NCBI RefSeq assembly: GCF_004016515.1
Contig: NZ_SACT01000007.1
Span: forward strand, 62,001-126,000
Source of the DNA: Rubrivivax albus
Lineage (GTDB): Bacteria > Pseudomonadota > Gammaproteobacteria > Burkholderiales > Burkholderiaceae_C
Reading direction: 5' to 3'
DNA length: 64,000 nt
Part shown: positions 54,541 to 64,000 of the stretch, piece by piece
Position numbering within the stretch: the stretch's first letter is position 1
How the letters are laid out: each line of letters starts with the position of its first letter
Notes under the pieces: model-generated
Databases searched by the model: none
Told to the model about the DNA's origin: nothing
Seen by the model: only the letters and a program-made list of their open reading frames with translations
Position numbers and translations under genes: made by a program

Positions 54541-55401
54541 TCAGGCTTGCCGGATGGCCAGCCGACGTCGAGCGATCCACCCCATGAAACCCAGCCCGGC
54601 CAGCAGCAAGGTGGGTGCCGCGGGCTCGGGCACCGGGGTGGTGAACACCAGCGCGTAGCCTTCCAACCGAAGCGCATGGCTCACCGGCGCACCGGTCAGG
54701 TTGCTGAACGTGTAGGACATGCCTGCCAAGGTCTGGCCGATCTGCACGTCCACCGACGCCGAACGGGCCGCGTTGGCCTGTGTATCGAGGCTGATGAACT
54801 CGTTGAAGTAAGCCTGGTTCGCCCCACCCGGCGCGTCGAGGTCCAGGTCCCAGGCGTAGAGCTTCAAGCCGGCAAACGCCACGCCGTCATCGCCCGGCGC
54901 CGCGGCCAGGGATACCAATGCCGCATCGTCCGCATAGGTCAGCGTAGCCTCCGAGAAGGGTGCCAGCGTGAACACGAAGTCATAGGCGAACATGCCGCCC
55001 GCCGACACGTTGCCCAACGCCCCGGTGACGAACGCGTCGGCGTAGTCGGCGATGACGCTGCTCGTGTCTCCGCGGTCGAGGTAGGCCACCGCGCTGCCGC
55101 CGGCGGGCACCAGGGTCTCGTTGTAGAAGTAGGCTTGATTCCAAGCGGTGCCGTCCCAGGCCTGGAACTGGAAGTCGACGGGGATGCCGTTGCCTTCGCC
55201 ATACGTGGTGCTCACGCCTTCACGGTCGGCGTCCCAGGTCCAGTGGCCGGACCAGTCGCTGACGCCGAAGTCCACGCCCAGGCTGGGCAAGGTGATCGAG
55301 GCGTCCCACGCCAGCACAGGAGGCGCCGCCGCCAGACTGGACAGTGCGGCGGCCAGAGCCAGGGCGCGGCGTGGAACGAAGGGCATACGGAAAGCGCTCA
55401 T
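54541..55401 (-). CDS. PEP-CTERM sorting domain protein
   Basis: 286 residues. Signal peptide (RALALAAALSSLAAAPPVLA), a beta-rich secreted body with many Trp and Asp (DWSGHWTWDADREGVSTTYG), and a C-terminal PEP-CTERM tail: VPEPAAPTLLLAGLGFMGWI then ARRR. Such proteins are cut by exosortase and placed on the cell surface, often with extracellular polysaccharide. CAGGAGCAGTTC precedes ATG 55401. Confidence 0.88.
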   Translation of the reverse strand: MSAFRMPFVPRRALALAAALSSLAAAPPVLAWDASITLPSLGVDFGVSDWSGHWTWDADREGVSTTYGEGNGIPVDFQFQAWDGTAWNQAYFYNETLVPAGGSAVAYLDRGDTSSVIADYADAFVTGALGNVSAGGMFAYDFVFTLAPFSEATLTYADDAALVSLAAAPGDDGVAFAGLKLYAWDLDLDAPGGANQAYFNEFISLDTQANAARSASVDVQIGQTLAGMSYTFSNLTGAPVSHALRLEGYALVFTTPVPEPAAPTLLLAGLGFMGWIARRRLAIRQA

Positions 55402-55621
55402 GAACTGCTCCTGGGTAGGCGTTGAGCGCCGCCCGCCAGCTGGGCTCATACCCGCTCGGGCGGCGGCACGGCTGATGCCGTACGCGCAGCAGTCTGCAGT
55501 GGCAGCGTTCCGCGATCGTTCCGACGCCGGCCCGCGACGGCCGGGGACGCACCCCCTGTTCAGGTGGTCCGAGGTGGGCACCGCGGGCAGCGTGCGTGCC
55601 GGGGCGTTGCCCTGGCGGCGG

Positions 55622-57106
55622 CTACATCAGCACGATGTCGTACTGCTCCGGGTTCATCGTCGGCTCCGCGCTCAGGCTGATCGGCTTGCCGATGAACTCG
55701 CTCAGCCCCGCCAGGTGCGTGCTCTCCTCGTCCAGCAGCATCTCCACCACAGCAGCGCTGGCGATGACGCGGAACTCCCTGGGCGCGAACTGCCGCGCCT
55801 CGCGCAGGATCTCGCGCAGGATGTCGTAGCAGACGCTGCGCACGGTCTTGATCTGGCCGCGGCCGCTGCAGGTGGGGCAGGGCTCGCACAGCATGTGGGC
55901 CAGGCTCTCGCGCGTGCGCTTGCGCGTCATCTCCACCAGGCCCAGCTGCGTGAAGCCGCTGACCGTGGTGCGCACGCGGTCGCGCGCCAGCTGCTTGCGC
56001 AGTTCGCCCAGCACCGCCTGCTGGTGTTCTTCCCTCACCATGTCGATGAAGTCGACGATGATGATGCCGCCCAGGTTGCGCAGCCGCAGCTGGCGCGCGA
56101 TGGTGCCGGCGGCCTCGAGGTTGGTCTTGAAGATGGTGTCGTCGAAGTTGCGCGCACCGACGAAACCGCCGGTGTTCACGTCCACCGTGGTCAGCGCCTC
56201 GGTCTGGTCGATGATCAGGTAGCCGCCGCTCTTGAGGTCGACGCGGCGACCCAGAGCCCGAGCGATCTCCTCCTCGATGCCGAAGAGGTCGAAGATCGGC
56301 CGCTCGCCCTTGTAGTGCTCCAGCTTGGGCAGCGTGCCCGGCATGTAGGTGGCGCCGAAGGCCTGCAGCGCGTCGAACTGCAGCTTGGAGTCGATGCGGA
56401 TGGTCTGCGTGCTGTCGGTGGTCAGGTCGCGCAGCACGCGCTCGGCCAGGCTCAGGTCCTGGTGCAGCAGGGTGCCGGGCGGCTGCTTCAGGCCCTGGCT
56501 GCGGATGTGCTCCCAGGTCTTGCGCAGGTAGGCGATGTCGTCGGCCAGTTCCTCGTCGGTGGCTTCCTCGGCGTTGGTGCGCAGGATGAAGCCGCCCCCA
56601 CCGTTGGGGTCGGCGCCGGCCAGGCGCTGCATGCGCTCGCGCAGCGCCTCGCGGGTTTCGGGGCTGCCGATCTTCTGGCTGATGCCGATGTGGCGATCCT
56701 GCGGCAGGAACACCAGCATCCGCCCGGCGATGCTGACCTGCGTGGACAGCCGCGCGCCCTTGGTGCCGATGGCGTCCTTGATCACCTGCACCATCAGCGT
56801 CTGGCCTTCGTAGACCCGCTTTTCGATGGGCACCAGCGGCACGTCGCCGTTGTTGCGCGGCCCATGGCCCTGGCCGGCGGCGTGCAGGTCGGCCACGTGC
56901 AGGAAGGCGGCACGCTCGCTGCCGATGTCGATGAACGCGCTCTGCATGCCGGGCAGCACGCGAGCCACCTTGCCCAGGTAGACGTTGCCCACCTGCCCGC
57001 GCTCCAGCGTGCGCTCGAGGTAGAGCTCCTGCAGCGCGCCGTTCTCGACGACGGCCACGCGCGTTTCCTGCGGGGCCCAGTTGATCAGGATGTCCTGGCT
57101 GGCCAT
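55622..57106 (-). CDS. rng: ribonuclease G
   Basis: 494 residues. S1-like N-terminal domain (QVGNVYLGKVARVLPGMQSA, FIDIGSERAAFLHVAD), RNase H-like core (LPKLEHYKGERPIFDLFGIE), catalytic Asp pair (TTVDVNTGGF; GGIIIVDFIDM) and Zn-link CPTCSGRG. It trims rRNA 5' ends and mRNAs. The ATG 57106 is the start of ASQDILINW; the longer frame to 57505 runs through maf. Single-copy core gene, without the RNase E C-terminal scaffold. Confidence 0.95.
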   Translation of the reverse strand: MASQDILINWAPQETRVAVVENGALQELYLERTLERGQVGNVYLGKVARVLPGMQSAFIDIGSERAAFLHVADLHAAGQGHGPRNNGDVPLVPIEKRVYEGQTLMVQVIKDAIGTKGARLSTQVSIAGRMLVFLPQDRHIGISQKIGSPETREALRERMQRLAGADPNGGGGFILRTNAEEATDEELADDIAYLRKTWEHIRSQGLKQPPGTLLHQDLSLAERVLRDLTTDSTQTIRIDSKLQFDALQAFGATYMPGTLPKLEHYKGERPIFDLFGIEEEIARALGRRVDLKSGGYLIIDQTEALTTVDVNTGGFVGARNFDDTIFKTNLEAAGTIARQLRLRNLGGIIIVDFIDMVREEHQQAVLGELRKQLARDRVRTTVSGFTQLGLVEMTRKRTRESLAHMLCEPCPTCSGRGQIKTVRSVCYDILREILREARQFAPREFRVIASAAVVEMLLDEESTHLAGLSEFIGKPISLSAEPTMNPEQYDIVLM

Positions 57107-57129
57107 GTGCTTGTCTGTCTCCGCCCGGT

Positions 57130-57738
57130 CTACAGGCCGGTTGCCACGCCGGCTTGGCGCAGCAGCTGTGCCGTCTCGAACAACGGCAGCCCCATGATGC
57201 CCGAATGGCTGCCGGCGATGTGCGCCACCCAGCCGGCCAGCGCACCCTGGATGGCGTAGCTGCCGGCCTTGCCGAACGGTTCGCCACTGGCCACGTAGGC
57301 GCGGATGACCTTGGGCGGCAGCACAGCGAAGCGCACCAGCGACACCTGCACCCCCTGCCAGCGTCGGCGGCCGGCCTGCACCGCCACCGCCGTGAGCACG
57401 CGATGCGTGCGCCCGGAGAGTCGCGCCAGCGTGGCGGCGGCCTCGGCGGCATCCGCCGGCTTGCCCAGGATGCGCCGGCCCAGGGCCACGGTGGTGTCGG
57501 CGCACAGGATGGCGCCGGGTGCCAGCCCACGCTGCCGGTGGCGCGCCACGGCGGCCTGCAGCTTGGCGGCGGTGACCCGCTGCACGTAGGCCGCCGGCAA
57601 CTCGCCAGGCTGCACGGCCTCCAGTGCCTCGGCGTCCTCGTTGGCACCGGGCAGCAGCAGCATCGGCACGACACCGATCTGCGCCAGCAACTGCAGGCGA
57701 CGCGGGCTCTGCGACGCGAGGTACAGCGGCAGGGTCAT
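57130..57738 (-). CDS. maf: Maf nucleotide pyrophosphatase
   Basis: 202 residues. Motif YLASQSPRRLQLLAQIG at the N-terminus, the conserved ILCADTTVALGRRILGKPAD, SGRTHRVLTAVAV, and GKAGSYAIQGALAGWVAHIA. Hydrolyses non-canonical nucleotides. Start 57738 chosen; 57777 is possible but overlaps rlmH. 23 bases from rng. Confidence 0.93.
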   Translation of the reverse strand: MTLPLYLASQSPRRLQLLAQIGVVPMLLLPGANEDAEALEAVQPGELPAAYVQRVTAAKLQAAVARHRQRGLAPGAILCADTTVALGRRILGKPADAAEAAATLARLSGRTHRVLTAVAVQAGRRRWQGVQVSLVRFAVLPPKVIRAYVASGEPFGKAGSYAIQGALAGWVAHIAGSHSGIMGLPLFETAQLLRQAGVATGL

Positions 57739-57748
57739 CGGCGAAGCC

Positions 57749-58228
57749 TCACTCGCGGTGGTAGGGGTGGCCGGCATTGACCGACCACGCGCGGTACAGC
57801 GCCTCGGCCAGCAGCACGCGCACGAAGGCGTGCGGCAGCGTCAGGTCCGACAGGCGCAGCGTGTCATCGGCGGTCTGCTTGAGCGCCGGGTCCAGGCCGT
57901 CCGGCCCGCCGATCAGCAGCGCCACGTCGCGGCCGTCGGCCTGCCAGCTGGCCAGGCTCTCGGCCAGCTGCACGGTGGTCTGTCGCTGACCCCGTTCGTC
58001 CAGCACCACGCGGCGCCAGCCCTTGCCCAGCGCCGCCAGGGTGGACTCGAAACGCGCCGCCTCGGCGGCCATGCACTGCGCCGCGGTCTTGCCGGCATCG
58101 CGCGGCTCGGCCTTCAGCGCCTTGAGCTCGAAGCGCCATTCAGGCGGGAAGCGCTTGGCAAAGTCGGCCCAGGCAGCGTCGGCCCACGCAGGCTGGCGCT
58201 GGCCCACGGCGAGCACGGCCACGCGCAC
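57749..58228 (-). CDS. rlmH: 23S rRNA (pseudouridine-1915 N3) methyltransferase RlmH
   Basis: 159 residues. SPOUT fold with knot: [15 protein letters not shown] and [20 protein letters not shown] with the terminal [15 protein letters not shown] signature. Uses SAM to methylate pseudouridine 1915. Close to rsfS and maf, as in many Burkholderiales. Confidence 0.96.
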   Translation of the reverse strand: MRVAVLAVGQRQPAWADAAWADFAKRFPPEWRFELKALKAEPRDAGKTAAQCMAAEAARFESTLAALGKGWRRVVLDERGQRQTTVQLAESLASWQADGRDVALLIGGPDGLDPALKQTADDTLRLSDLTLPHAFVRVLLAEALYRAWSVNAGHPYHRE

Positions 58229-58231
58229 GGG

Positions 58232-58939
58232 TCAGGCCCGGGGCTTGGCGGGGTGCTTGCGGGCCGGGGCAGCCGTCTTCTTCGCAGCCGTGGCCTTCGA
58301 GGCAGACGAGACCTTCTTCGCCGGTGCGGCCTTCTTCGCCGGTGCGGCCTTCTTCGCCGGTGCGGCCTTCTTCGCCGGTGCGGCCTTCTTTGCTGGTGTG
58401 GCCGGCCTGGCGGGAGCAGGCCGCTTCGCCGGGGCCGCCTTCTTCGCAGGCCCGGCCTTGGTGGCGGTTGACGCCTTCCTGGCCGATGCCGGGGCCTTGG
58501 CGGGCGCGGCCTGCTTCGTCGGCGACTTCTTCGCCGGCGCTTTCTTCACCGCCGCTGCGGTCGGCTCCGACGCCTTGACCAGGCCGGTCTTCACCGCACC
58601 GAGCTTCATCGACACCGGCTTCTCGCCCCAGATCTCCTCGAGGTGGTAGTACTCGCGGATGGCCGGCTGCATGATGTGGGCCACCGCGGCACCGCAGTCG
58701 ACGATGATCCATTCGCCGCTGGCCTCGCCCTCGGTGCGCAGCACCTGCATGCCACGTTGCTTGACGCTGTCGCGCACGCTGGCGGCCAGCGCCTTCGTCT
58801 GGCGGTTGCTGGAGCCGGTGGCCACGATCACGCGCTCGAACAGCGGCGACAGGTGCTCGGTGTTGAAGACGACGATGTCCTTGGCCTTGACGTCTTCGAG
58901 CCCGTCGACGATGGCGCGCTGCAGCTTGCGGATGTCCAT
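58232..58939 (-). CDS. rsfS: ribosomal silencing factor RsfS with histone-like C-terminal tail
   Basis: 235 residues. The conserved RsfS domain spans about 1-115 (LQRAIVDGLEDVKAKDIVVF, VIVATGSSNRQTKALAASV, GEWIIVDCGAAVAHIMQPAI). It binds uL14 and blocks subunit joining in starvation. The last ~110 residues are low-complexity AAPAKK repeats typical of histone H1-like tails, coded by 18-base tandem repeats near 58310-58400. The tail is not needed for the core fold; it may bind RNA or DNA. Confidence 0.93.
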   Translation of the reverse strand: MDIRKLQRAIVDGLEDVKAKDIVVFNTEHLSPLFERVIVATGSSNRQTKALAASVRDSVKQRGMQVLRTEGEASGEWIIVDCGAAVAHIMQPAIREYYHLEEIWGEKPVSMKLGAVKTGLVKASEPTAAAVKKAPAKKSPTKQAAPAKAPASARKASTATKAGPAKKAAPAKRPAPARPATPAKKAAPAKKAAPAKKAAPAKKAAPAKKVSSASKATAAKKTAAPARKHPAKPRA

Positions 58940-59527
58940 TCAATCCCTGTAGAGGTGGTGCTGGTCAATATAGCGTGCGACGGCCGGCGGGACCAGATCG
59001 TCGACCCGGTCCCCCCGCGCCACGCGCGCACGGATGTCTGTGGAGGCGATGTCGAGCATCGGCAGCGGCACCACGCGGTGGGGGCGCCGCTGCACCGCGG
59101 GGTCGGGGGCGGCATGCGTGCCGGGGCGCTGCGCGACGGCCAGCACCGCGAGCTCCAGCAGCTGCTGCCAGCCGCGCCAGGTGTGCAGGTTGGCGTACTG
59201 GTCACCGCCGATCAGCAGCACCCATTCGGTGCCCGGTTCCTCGGCGCGGAAGGCGTTGACGGTGTCCAGCGTGACACTGGGGCCGCTGCGCTCGAGCTCG
59301 ATGCGGCTGAGCACCTGGCCCGGCGCGTCGCCGATTGCCAGGCGCACCATGGCCTCGCGATGCTCGGCCGGTGTCATCGCGCGCGCCTTCTGCCAGGGCT
59401 GGCCGGCGGGGATCCAGCGCACCTCGTCCAGCGCCAGCGCCTCGCGGGCGGTGCGCGCCAGCGCCACGTGGGCGTTGTGCGGCGGGTCGAAGCTGCCGCC
59501 GAAGATCGCGACACGACGCAGCGTCAA
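58940..59527 (-). CDS. nadD: nicotinate-nucleotide adenylyltransferase
   Basis: 195 residues. Nucleotidyltransferase motif [20 protein letters not shown] at the N-terminus, WIPAGQPW, then [17 protein letters not shown] ending ([20 protein letters not shown]). Forms deamido-NAD from nicotinate mononucleotide. Next to rsfS without a gap, coupled. Confidence 0.95.
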   Translation of the reverse strand: MTLRRVAIFGGSFDPPHNAHVALARTAREALALDEVRWIPAGQPWQKARAMTPAEHREAMVRLAIGDAPGQVLSRIELERSGPSVTLDTVNAFRAEEPGTEWVLLIGGDQYANLHTWRGWQQLLELAVLAVAQRPGTHAAPDPAVQRRPHRVVPLPMLDIASTDIRARVARGDRVDDLVPPAVARYIDQHHLYRD

Positions 59528-60453
59528 GCGCCGTCCCTGGCGAGATCCGCCCAGTCGCGCGGGCGCAGGAAATCGCTGTACAGCCGGGCCTCCGGCGTGC
59601 CCGGTTCAGGCTGCCAAGCGTAACGCCACTTCACCACCGGCGGCATGCTCATCAGGATGCTCTCGGTGCGCCCGCCACTCTGCAGGCCGAACAGTGTGCC
59701 GCGGTCGAAGACGAGGTTGAACTCCACGTAGCGCCCACGCCGGTAGGCCTGGAAGTCGCGCTCGCGCTCGCCATAGGGCGTGCCGCGGCGCTTCTGCACC
59801 AGCGGCAGGTAGGCGTGCACGAAGGCGTCGCCCACCGCCCGCGTCATGGCAAAGCTCTGCTCGAAACCGAGTTCGGCGAAGTCGTCGAAGAACACGCCGC
59901 CCACGCCGCGCGGCTCGCCGCGGTGCTTGAGGAAGAAGTACTCGTCGCACCAGCGCTTGAAGCGCGGGTAGAGCTCGGCGCCGAACGGCGCCAGCGCGTC
60001 TCGGCAGGTGCGGTGGAAGTGGGCGGCGTCTTCCTCGAAGCCGTAGTAGGGCGTCAGGTCCATGCCGCCGCCGAACCAGACCACCGGTTCGCGGCCCTCG
60101 GGCAGCGCGGCGAACATGCGCACGTTCATGTGCGCCGTGGGCACGTAGGGGTTGCGCGGGTGCATCACCAGCGAGACGCCCATGGCCTCGAACGGCGCGC
60201 CGGCCAGCTCCGGCCGGTGCTGCGTGGCCGACGGCGGCATCGCCGGGCCTCGCACGTGGCTGAAGTTGCAGCCGCCGCGCTCGAACACCCCGCCCTCTTC
60301 CACCAGGCGGCTCAGGCCGTCGCCCTGCAGGCGTTCCTCGGGGCCGCGGGTCCAGCCGTCGCGCAGGAAGTCGTGGCCGTCCTCGGCCTGCAGCGCGCCG
60401 ATGATGCGGTCCTGCAGGCCCAGGAAATAGGTGCGGACGTCCTGCGTGTTCAT
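59524..60453 (-). CDS. hemF: aerobic coproporphyrinogen III oxidase
   Basis: 309 residues. Family signatures [40 protein letters not shown], and [20 protein letters not shown] followed by [11 protein letters not shown]. Converts coproporphyrinogen III to protoporphyrinogen IX with oxygen. Overlaps nadD by four bases. Confidence 0.97.
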   Translation of the reverse strand: MNTQDVRTYFLGLQDRIIGALQAEDGHDFLRDGWTRGPEERLQGDGLSRLVEEGGVFERGGCNFSHVRGPAMPPSATQHRPELAGAPFEAMGVSLVMHPRNPYVPTAHMNVRMFAALPEGREPVVWFGGGMDLTPYYGFEEDAAHFHRTCRDALAPFGAELYPRFKRWCDEYFFLKHRGEPRGVGGVFFDDFAELGFEQSFAMTRAVGDAFVHAYLPLVQKRRGTPYGERERDFQAYRRGRYVEFNLVFDRGTLFGLQSGGRTESILMSMPPVVKWRYAWQPEPGTPEARLYSDFLRPRDWADLARDGA

Positions 60454-60462
60454 GGGTCTCCT

Positions 60463-61083
60463 TCAGGCCAGCTTGATCGGCGCGGCGAGTTCCGGCCGTC
60501 GGCCGCGCACGCCATCGAAGCGTCGCGCGATCTCGGCCATGTCGGTCTCGGCATTTCCCCCGAGTTGCAGCACCGAGTGCACACCCACGCGCTTGCGGCC
60601 GAAGTCCAGGTGCACCAGGGCCAGCGGCACGCCGGCCTCCACGGCCACGCGGTAGAAGCCGCTGCGCCAGCCCGTGCCGGCCGACCGCGTGCCCTCGGGC
60701 GCCAGCGCCAGCCAGAGGAAGTCGCCGCGCTCACGCGCCCCGCGCATGCGGGCCACCATGTCAGGCACGATGCCCTTGGGGTTGGCGCGGTCCACCGGCA
60801 CGCCACCCAGCCAGCGCATCCAGCGGCCGAACAGCGGCGGTCGGAACAGCGTGTCCTTGCCCCAGAAGGTGACGTGCAGGCCCAGCGCCCACTTGGCCAG
60901 CAGGCCCACCGGAAAGTCCCAGTTCGACGTGTGCGGGTAGACGGCCAGCACGCCCTGACGCGTCGGCAGGCCGTCCCACAGCAGCTGCCAGCCCAGCAGC
61001 CGCAGCACCATGCGCGCCAGACGGCTGCCGCGCAGCTGCACCGGGCGTTCAGTCAGTTCGACGGGGGCGGCAGGTGGCGTCAA
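60463..61083 (-). CDS. lysophospholipid/1-acylglycerol-phosphate-type acyltransferase
   Basis: 206 residues. PlsC-type motifs: HTSNWD (HX4D) near residue 51, LALAPEGTRS (EGTR) near 125. Membrane-associated. It may acylate lysophosphatidic acid or a related lipid; a second plsC elsewhere cannot be excluded. Placed between hemF and purD. Confidence 0.88.
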   Translation of the reverse strand: MTPPAAPVELTERPVQLRGSRLARMVLRLLGWQLLWDGLPTRQGVLAVYPHTSNWDFPVGLLAKWALGLHVTFWGKDTLFRPPLFGRWMRWLGGVPVDRANPKGIVPDMVARMRGARERGDFLWLALAPEGTRSAGTGWRSGFYRVAVEAGVPLALVHLDFGRKRVGVHSVLQLGGNAETDMAEIARRFDGVRGRRPELAAPIKLA

Positions 61084-61124
61084 GCGGCAGGTCTGGCAGG
61101 CCAGCGGGCGGACGGCGGCGCCGC

Positions 61125-62408
61125 TCAGCGCGGCTTCACCGCGCGGTGGCCGATGTCGCTGCGCCAGACGGCGCCGTCCATCGTGATGCCGCGCACCGCG
61201 TCGTAGGCACGCTGCTGGGCCAGGCGCACGGAGTCACCCAGCGCGGTCACGCACAGCACGCGCCCGCCGCTGGTGACCAGCGTGCCGTCCTGCAGCATGG
61301 TGCCGGCGTGGAAGACCTTCAGGTCCTCGGCGTCGGCCGGCAGGCCGGTGATGGTGTCGCCACCGCGCACCGCGCCCGGGTAACCGTGCGCGGCCATCAC
61401 CACGCCCAGCGCGATGCGACGGTCCCACTGCAGATCGGCCTGGTCCAGCGTGCCGTCGGTGGCGTGCATCAGCAGCTCGAAGAGATCGCTCTTCAGGCGC
61501 ATCAGGATGGGCTGGGTCTCGGGGTCGCCGAGGCGGCAGTTGAACTCCACCGTGCGCGGCTTGCCGTCGGCGTCGATCATCAGCCCGGCGTAGAGGAAGC
61601 CGGTGAACGGCGTGCCGTCCTTGGCCATGCCCTGGACGGCCGGGTGGATGATCTCGCGCATCACGCGTGCGTGCACGTCGGGCGTGACCACCGGCGCAGG
61701 GCTGTAGGCGCCCATGCCGCCGGTGTTGGGGCCGGTGTCGCCGTCGCCCACGCGCTTGTGGTCCTGGCTGGTGGCCAGCGACACCACGTTCTTGCCGTCG
61801 CTGACGACGATGAAGCTGGCCTCCTCGCCGGCCATGAACTCCTCGATGACCACGCGTGCGCCACCGGCGTTGTGCTTCACGCCCAGGCGGTTGGCGCCGA
61901 GCATGTCGTCGATGGCGGCATGCGCCTCGTCGGCCGTCATGGCCACGACCACGCCCTTGCCAGCGGCCAGGCCGTCGGCCTTGATGACGATGGGGGCGCC
62001 ATGCTTGTCGACGTGCGCATGCGCGTCGGCGGCGCTGGTGAAGCTGGCGTAAAGCGCGGTCGGGATGCCGTGGCGCTGCATGAAGGCCTTGGCGAAGGCC
62101 TTGGAGCTCTCCAGCTGCGCGGCCGCCTGCGTGGGGCCGAAGATGCGCAGCCCGCGGGCGCGGAACAGGTCCACCACGCCGGCGGCCAGCGGTGCCTCGG
62201 GGCCGACCACGGTGAGCGCGATCTTCTCGGCCTGGGCGAAGTCGGCCAGCGCCGCGATGTCGGTGATCGGGAGGTTGTGCAGCGCCGGGTCGGCCGCCGT
62301 GCCGCCGTTGCCGGGCGCGACGAAGACCTGCTGCACGCGCTCGCTCTGTGCGAGTTTCCAGGCGATGGCGTGTTCGCGGCCGCCGTTGCCGATCACCAGG
62401 ACTTTCAT
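61125..62408 (-). CDS. purD: phosphoribosylamine-glycine ligase PurD
   Basis: 427 residues. ATP-grasp enzyme of purine synthesis. N-terminus KVLVIGNGGREHAIAWKLAQ, ATP-grasp site (FSIVVSDGKN-like SFIVVSDGKNVVSLATSQDH; GGMGAYSPAPVV), and VEFNCRLGDPETQPILMRLK. Overlaps yebC stop; ATG 62408 is the start, the longer frame to 63611 crosses yebC. Confidence 0.97.
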   Translation of the reverse strand: MKVLVIGNGGREHAIAWKLAQSERVQQVFVAPGNGGTAADPALHNLPITDIAALADFAQAEKIALTVVGPEAPLAAGVVDLFRARGLRIFGPTQAAAQLESSKAFAKAFMQRHGIPTALYASFTSAADAHAHVDKHGAPIVIKADGLAAGKGVVVAMTADEAHAAIDDMLGANRLGVKHNAGGARVVIEEFMAGEEASFIVVSDGKNVVSLATSQDHKRVGDGDTGPNTGGMGAYSPAPVVTPDVHARVMREIIHPAVQGMAKDGTPFTGFLYAGLMIDADGKPRTVEFNCRLGDPETQPILMRLKSDLFELLMHATDGTLDQADLQWDRRIALGVVMAAHGYPGAVRGGDTITGLPADAEDLKVFHAGTMLQDGTLVTSGGRVLCVTALGDSVRLAQQRAYDAVRGITMDGAVWRSDIGHRAVKPR

Positions 62409-63133
62409 CAGGCTTCGATTTCCGCGTTGTGATAGACGGCCTGCACGTCGTCCAGGTCCTCGATGACGTCGAGCAGCTTCTGCATGCGTGCGGCGTCGTC
62501 GCCCGTCAACGGGACGGTGTTCTCCGCACGCATCGTGACCTCGGCGATTTCGGCGTTCAGCCCGGCCGCGGCCAGCGCGTCGCGCACGGCTTCGAAGTCG
62601 GCGGGGGCCGTGAGCACCTCGATGGCGCCGTCGTCGTCGGTGACCACGTCTTCGGCGCCGGCCTCCAGCGCCACCTCCATGACCTTCTCCTCCGACGTGC
62701 CGGGCGCGAACACCAATTGCCCGCAGTGCTTGAACTGGAAGGCCACGGAACCGTCGGTGCCCAGGTTGCCGCCGTACTTGCTGAAGGCGTGGCGCACCTC
62801 GGCCACCGTGCGCACGCGGTTGTCGGTCATCGTGTCGACGATGATGGCCGCGCCGCCGATGCCGTAGCCCTCGTAGCGGATTTCCTCGTAGTTGACGCCT
62901 TCCAGCGCACCCGAGGCCTTGTCGATGTTGTACTTGATGCGGTCGGCGGGCATGTTGGCCGCCTTGGCCTTGTCCACCGCCAGGCGCAGGCGCGGGTTGG
63001 CCGTGATGTCGGCCCCGCCCTGGCGCGCCGCGACCGTGATCTCGCGGATGATCCGCGTCCAGATCTTGCCCCGCTTCTCGTCCTGACGGCCCTTGCGGTG
63101 CTGGATGTTGGCCCACTTGGAATGACCGGCCAT
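62408..63133 (-). CDS. yebC: YebC/PmpR-family DNA/translation regulator
   Basis: 241 residues. Typical start [20 protein letters not shown], then [20 protein letters not shown] and [20 protein letters not shown]. The family acts as transcription or translation factor (relief of ribosome stalls). Followed by purD with overlap. Confidence 0.95.
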   Translation of the reverse strand: MAGHSKWANIQHRKGRQDEKRGKIWTRIIREITVAARQGGADITANPRLRLAVDKAKAANMPADRIKYNIDKASGALEGVNYEEIRYEGYGIGGAAIIVDTMTDNRVRTVAEVRHAFSKYGGNLGTDGSVAFQFKHCGQLVFAPGTSEEKVMEVALEAGAEDVVTDDDGAIEVLTAPADFEAVRDALAAAGLNAEIAEVTMRAENTVPLTGDDAARMQKLLDVIEDLDDVQAVYHNAEIEA

Positions 63134-63177
63134 GCTGCTTCTGCCCTGACGGGCGGCGTTTGGGAAAACCCTCGATT

Positions 63178-64000
63178 CTACCGCGGCAGGTCGGGCGTGG
63201 TGGCCGGCGCCTTACCCCCTGCCGGCGGCAGATGCGGCGCCTGCCCGGTGCGCGCCACATACACCGCGTGCGCCGCTTCGATATCCGCCTGCAACGCATC
63301 AGGCGGCACGACAGGCGCTGCCTGCACATGCGCATGCAGGTCGGCCAGCCAAGGCCCGGCCCGCGGATCGCCCAGGGCATCGAGCACCTGGAAGGCGGCC
63401 CAGCGCGCCGCCCGGGCACCACCGGCCAGCGAGTTGACGCGGTCGGCATCAAACATCGGCAGGGCAGCCTCCAGCTTGGCCCTGGCCTTGTCGGCGCGGC
63501 CCAACGTCCAGTGGCACCACGCCGCGTGCAAAGCCGCCGCCGAAGCATTGGCGGCATCACCCATGCGGTCGCCAAACACCTGTTGAGCCGTCTCGAAGGC
63601 CACCAGCGCACCGGCCCGATCGTCCAGTTCTGCGAGTGCGCGTCCGCATCGGTAGCTGGCCGCCGCCCAGTTGCGCAGGTCGCCGTTGCCCTGGGTGATG
63701 GCGATCGACTCTTGCCACGCGGCCACCGCCCCGGCGGCGTCGCCGGTGCGCCGGGCGAGTTCGGCCAGGTGCATCAGCGCATGGGCCACGCGCGGTGTGG
63801 CCCCGGCACGGCGTGCCTGCTCGAGCATGGCACCGGCCCAGCGGCGGGCGTCGTCCAGGCGGCGTCGCTCGAGCGCCACGACCGCCAGGTTGTCCAGACA
63901 GCCCAGGCGCAGGCGCACCTCGCCGATCTGGTCGGCACGGGCCAGGGCCAGCTGCAGCGTGGCATCGGCCGCGTCCAGCGCACGCTCCTCCTTCGACACC
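63178..64000 (-). CDS. TPR-rich protein (5' end outside window)
   Basis: At least 273 residues in a frame open to the window edge; the only start seen (GTG at 63999) is probably internal. TPR-like helical repeats are regular: [80 protein letters not shown]. Likely the end of a larger signalling, adenylate-cyclase-like or ATPase protein, but the N-terminal domain is outside. Confidence 0.7.
   Translation of the reverse strand, partial: VSKEERALDAADATLQLALARADQIGEVRLRLGCLDNLAVVALERRRLDDARRWAGAMLEQARRAGATPRVAHALMHLAELARRTGDAAGAVAAWQESIAITQGNGDLRNWAAASYRCGRALAELDDRAGALVAFETAQQVFGDRMGDAANASAAALHAAWCHWTLGRADKARAKLEAALPMFDADRVNSLAGGARAARWAAFQVLDALGDPRAGPWLADLHAHVQAAPVVPPDALQADIEAAHAVYVARTGQAPHLPPAGGKAPATTPDLPR

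Noticed and set aside
58310..58400. Tandem 18-base repeats as a CRISPR or minisatellite
   Set aside because: The repeats have no spacers and are the in-frame code for AAPAKK units of the RsfS tail.

Overview
The window is high-GC DNA with the gene content and order of a beta-proteobacterium of the order Burkholderiales. Pointers are tolB-pal-cpoB, the yebC-purD-acyltransferase-hemF-nadD-rsfS-rlmH-maf-rng block, a PEP-CTERM protein and a TRAP-type binding protein. The genus cannot be fixed from the sequence alone.

Layout. (1) 1-5019: a metal/stress locus in which two ECF sigma factor/zinc-finger anti-sigma pairs flank an NrtS-like membrane protein and a bufferin operon (bufA, the MNIO enzyme bufB, bufC, doxX). 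(2) 5144-10944: a HAMP-GGDEF-EAL protein, a DUF3179 protein, two thioredoxin-fold proteins and a glutathione reductase-like flavoenzyme. (3) 11056-14360: a mercury operon with divergent merR and merTPA and a frameshifted merE, around a textbook 19-bp-spacer mer promoter. (4) 14450-16352: two unknown coupled genes, a fossil of a HAMP/EAL protein and a frameshifted methyltransferase. (5) 16446-22990: a Cus/Czc-type RND metal efflux operon with a small Cys-rich leader gene. (6) 23358-25759: an AlkB-like non-haem di-iron membrane hydroxylase with a LuxR-type regulator and two small unknown proteins. (7) 25950-27755: a small membrane protein, an orphan AlpA regulator, tRNA-Lys(CTT) and a Crp/Fnr regulator.

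(8) 27804-41896 is a 14.0-kb integrated element. It is bounded by 49-bp direct copies of the 3' half of tRNA-Lys(TTT). It carries a tyrosine integrase with repeated arm-type sites, small helix-turn-helix proteins, an M41-like peptidase, a PrimPol-ATPase replication protein followed by an inverted pair of iteron-like repeats, a tightly overlapping operon ending in a full-length phage tape measure protein, a 48-residue gene, and a toxin-antitoxin pair. No terminase, portal, capsid, tail tube or lysis gene is visible, so it looks like a phage satellite or plasmid-like island with an orphan tape measure gene. This is the most unusual part of the window.

(9) 41949-64000 is core chromosome: tcdA, a YeeE/YedE-type transporter, cpoB, pal, tolB, msbA, a repetitive secreted protein, an AhpD-like protein, a hybrid histidine kinase coupled to an orphan DctP-type binding protein, a PEP-CTERM protein, rng, maf, rlmH, rsfS (with a histone-like tail), nadD, hemF, an acyltransferase, purD, yebC, and a TPR protein cut by the window end.

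The left third reads as an accessory block for metals and redox stress: copper sequestration, mercury reduction, cation efflux and thiol reductants. The many gene remnants between its operons suggest assembly by successive insertions.
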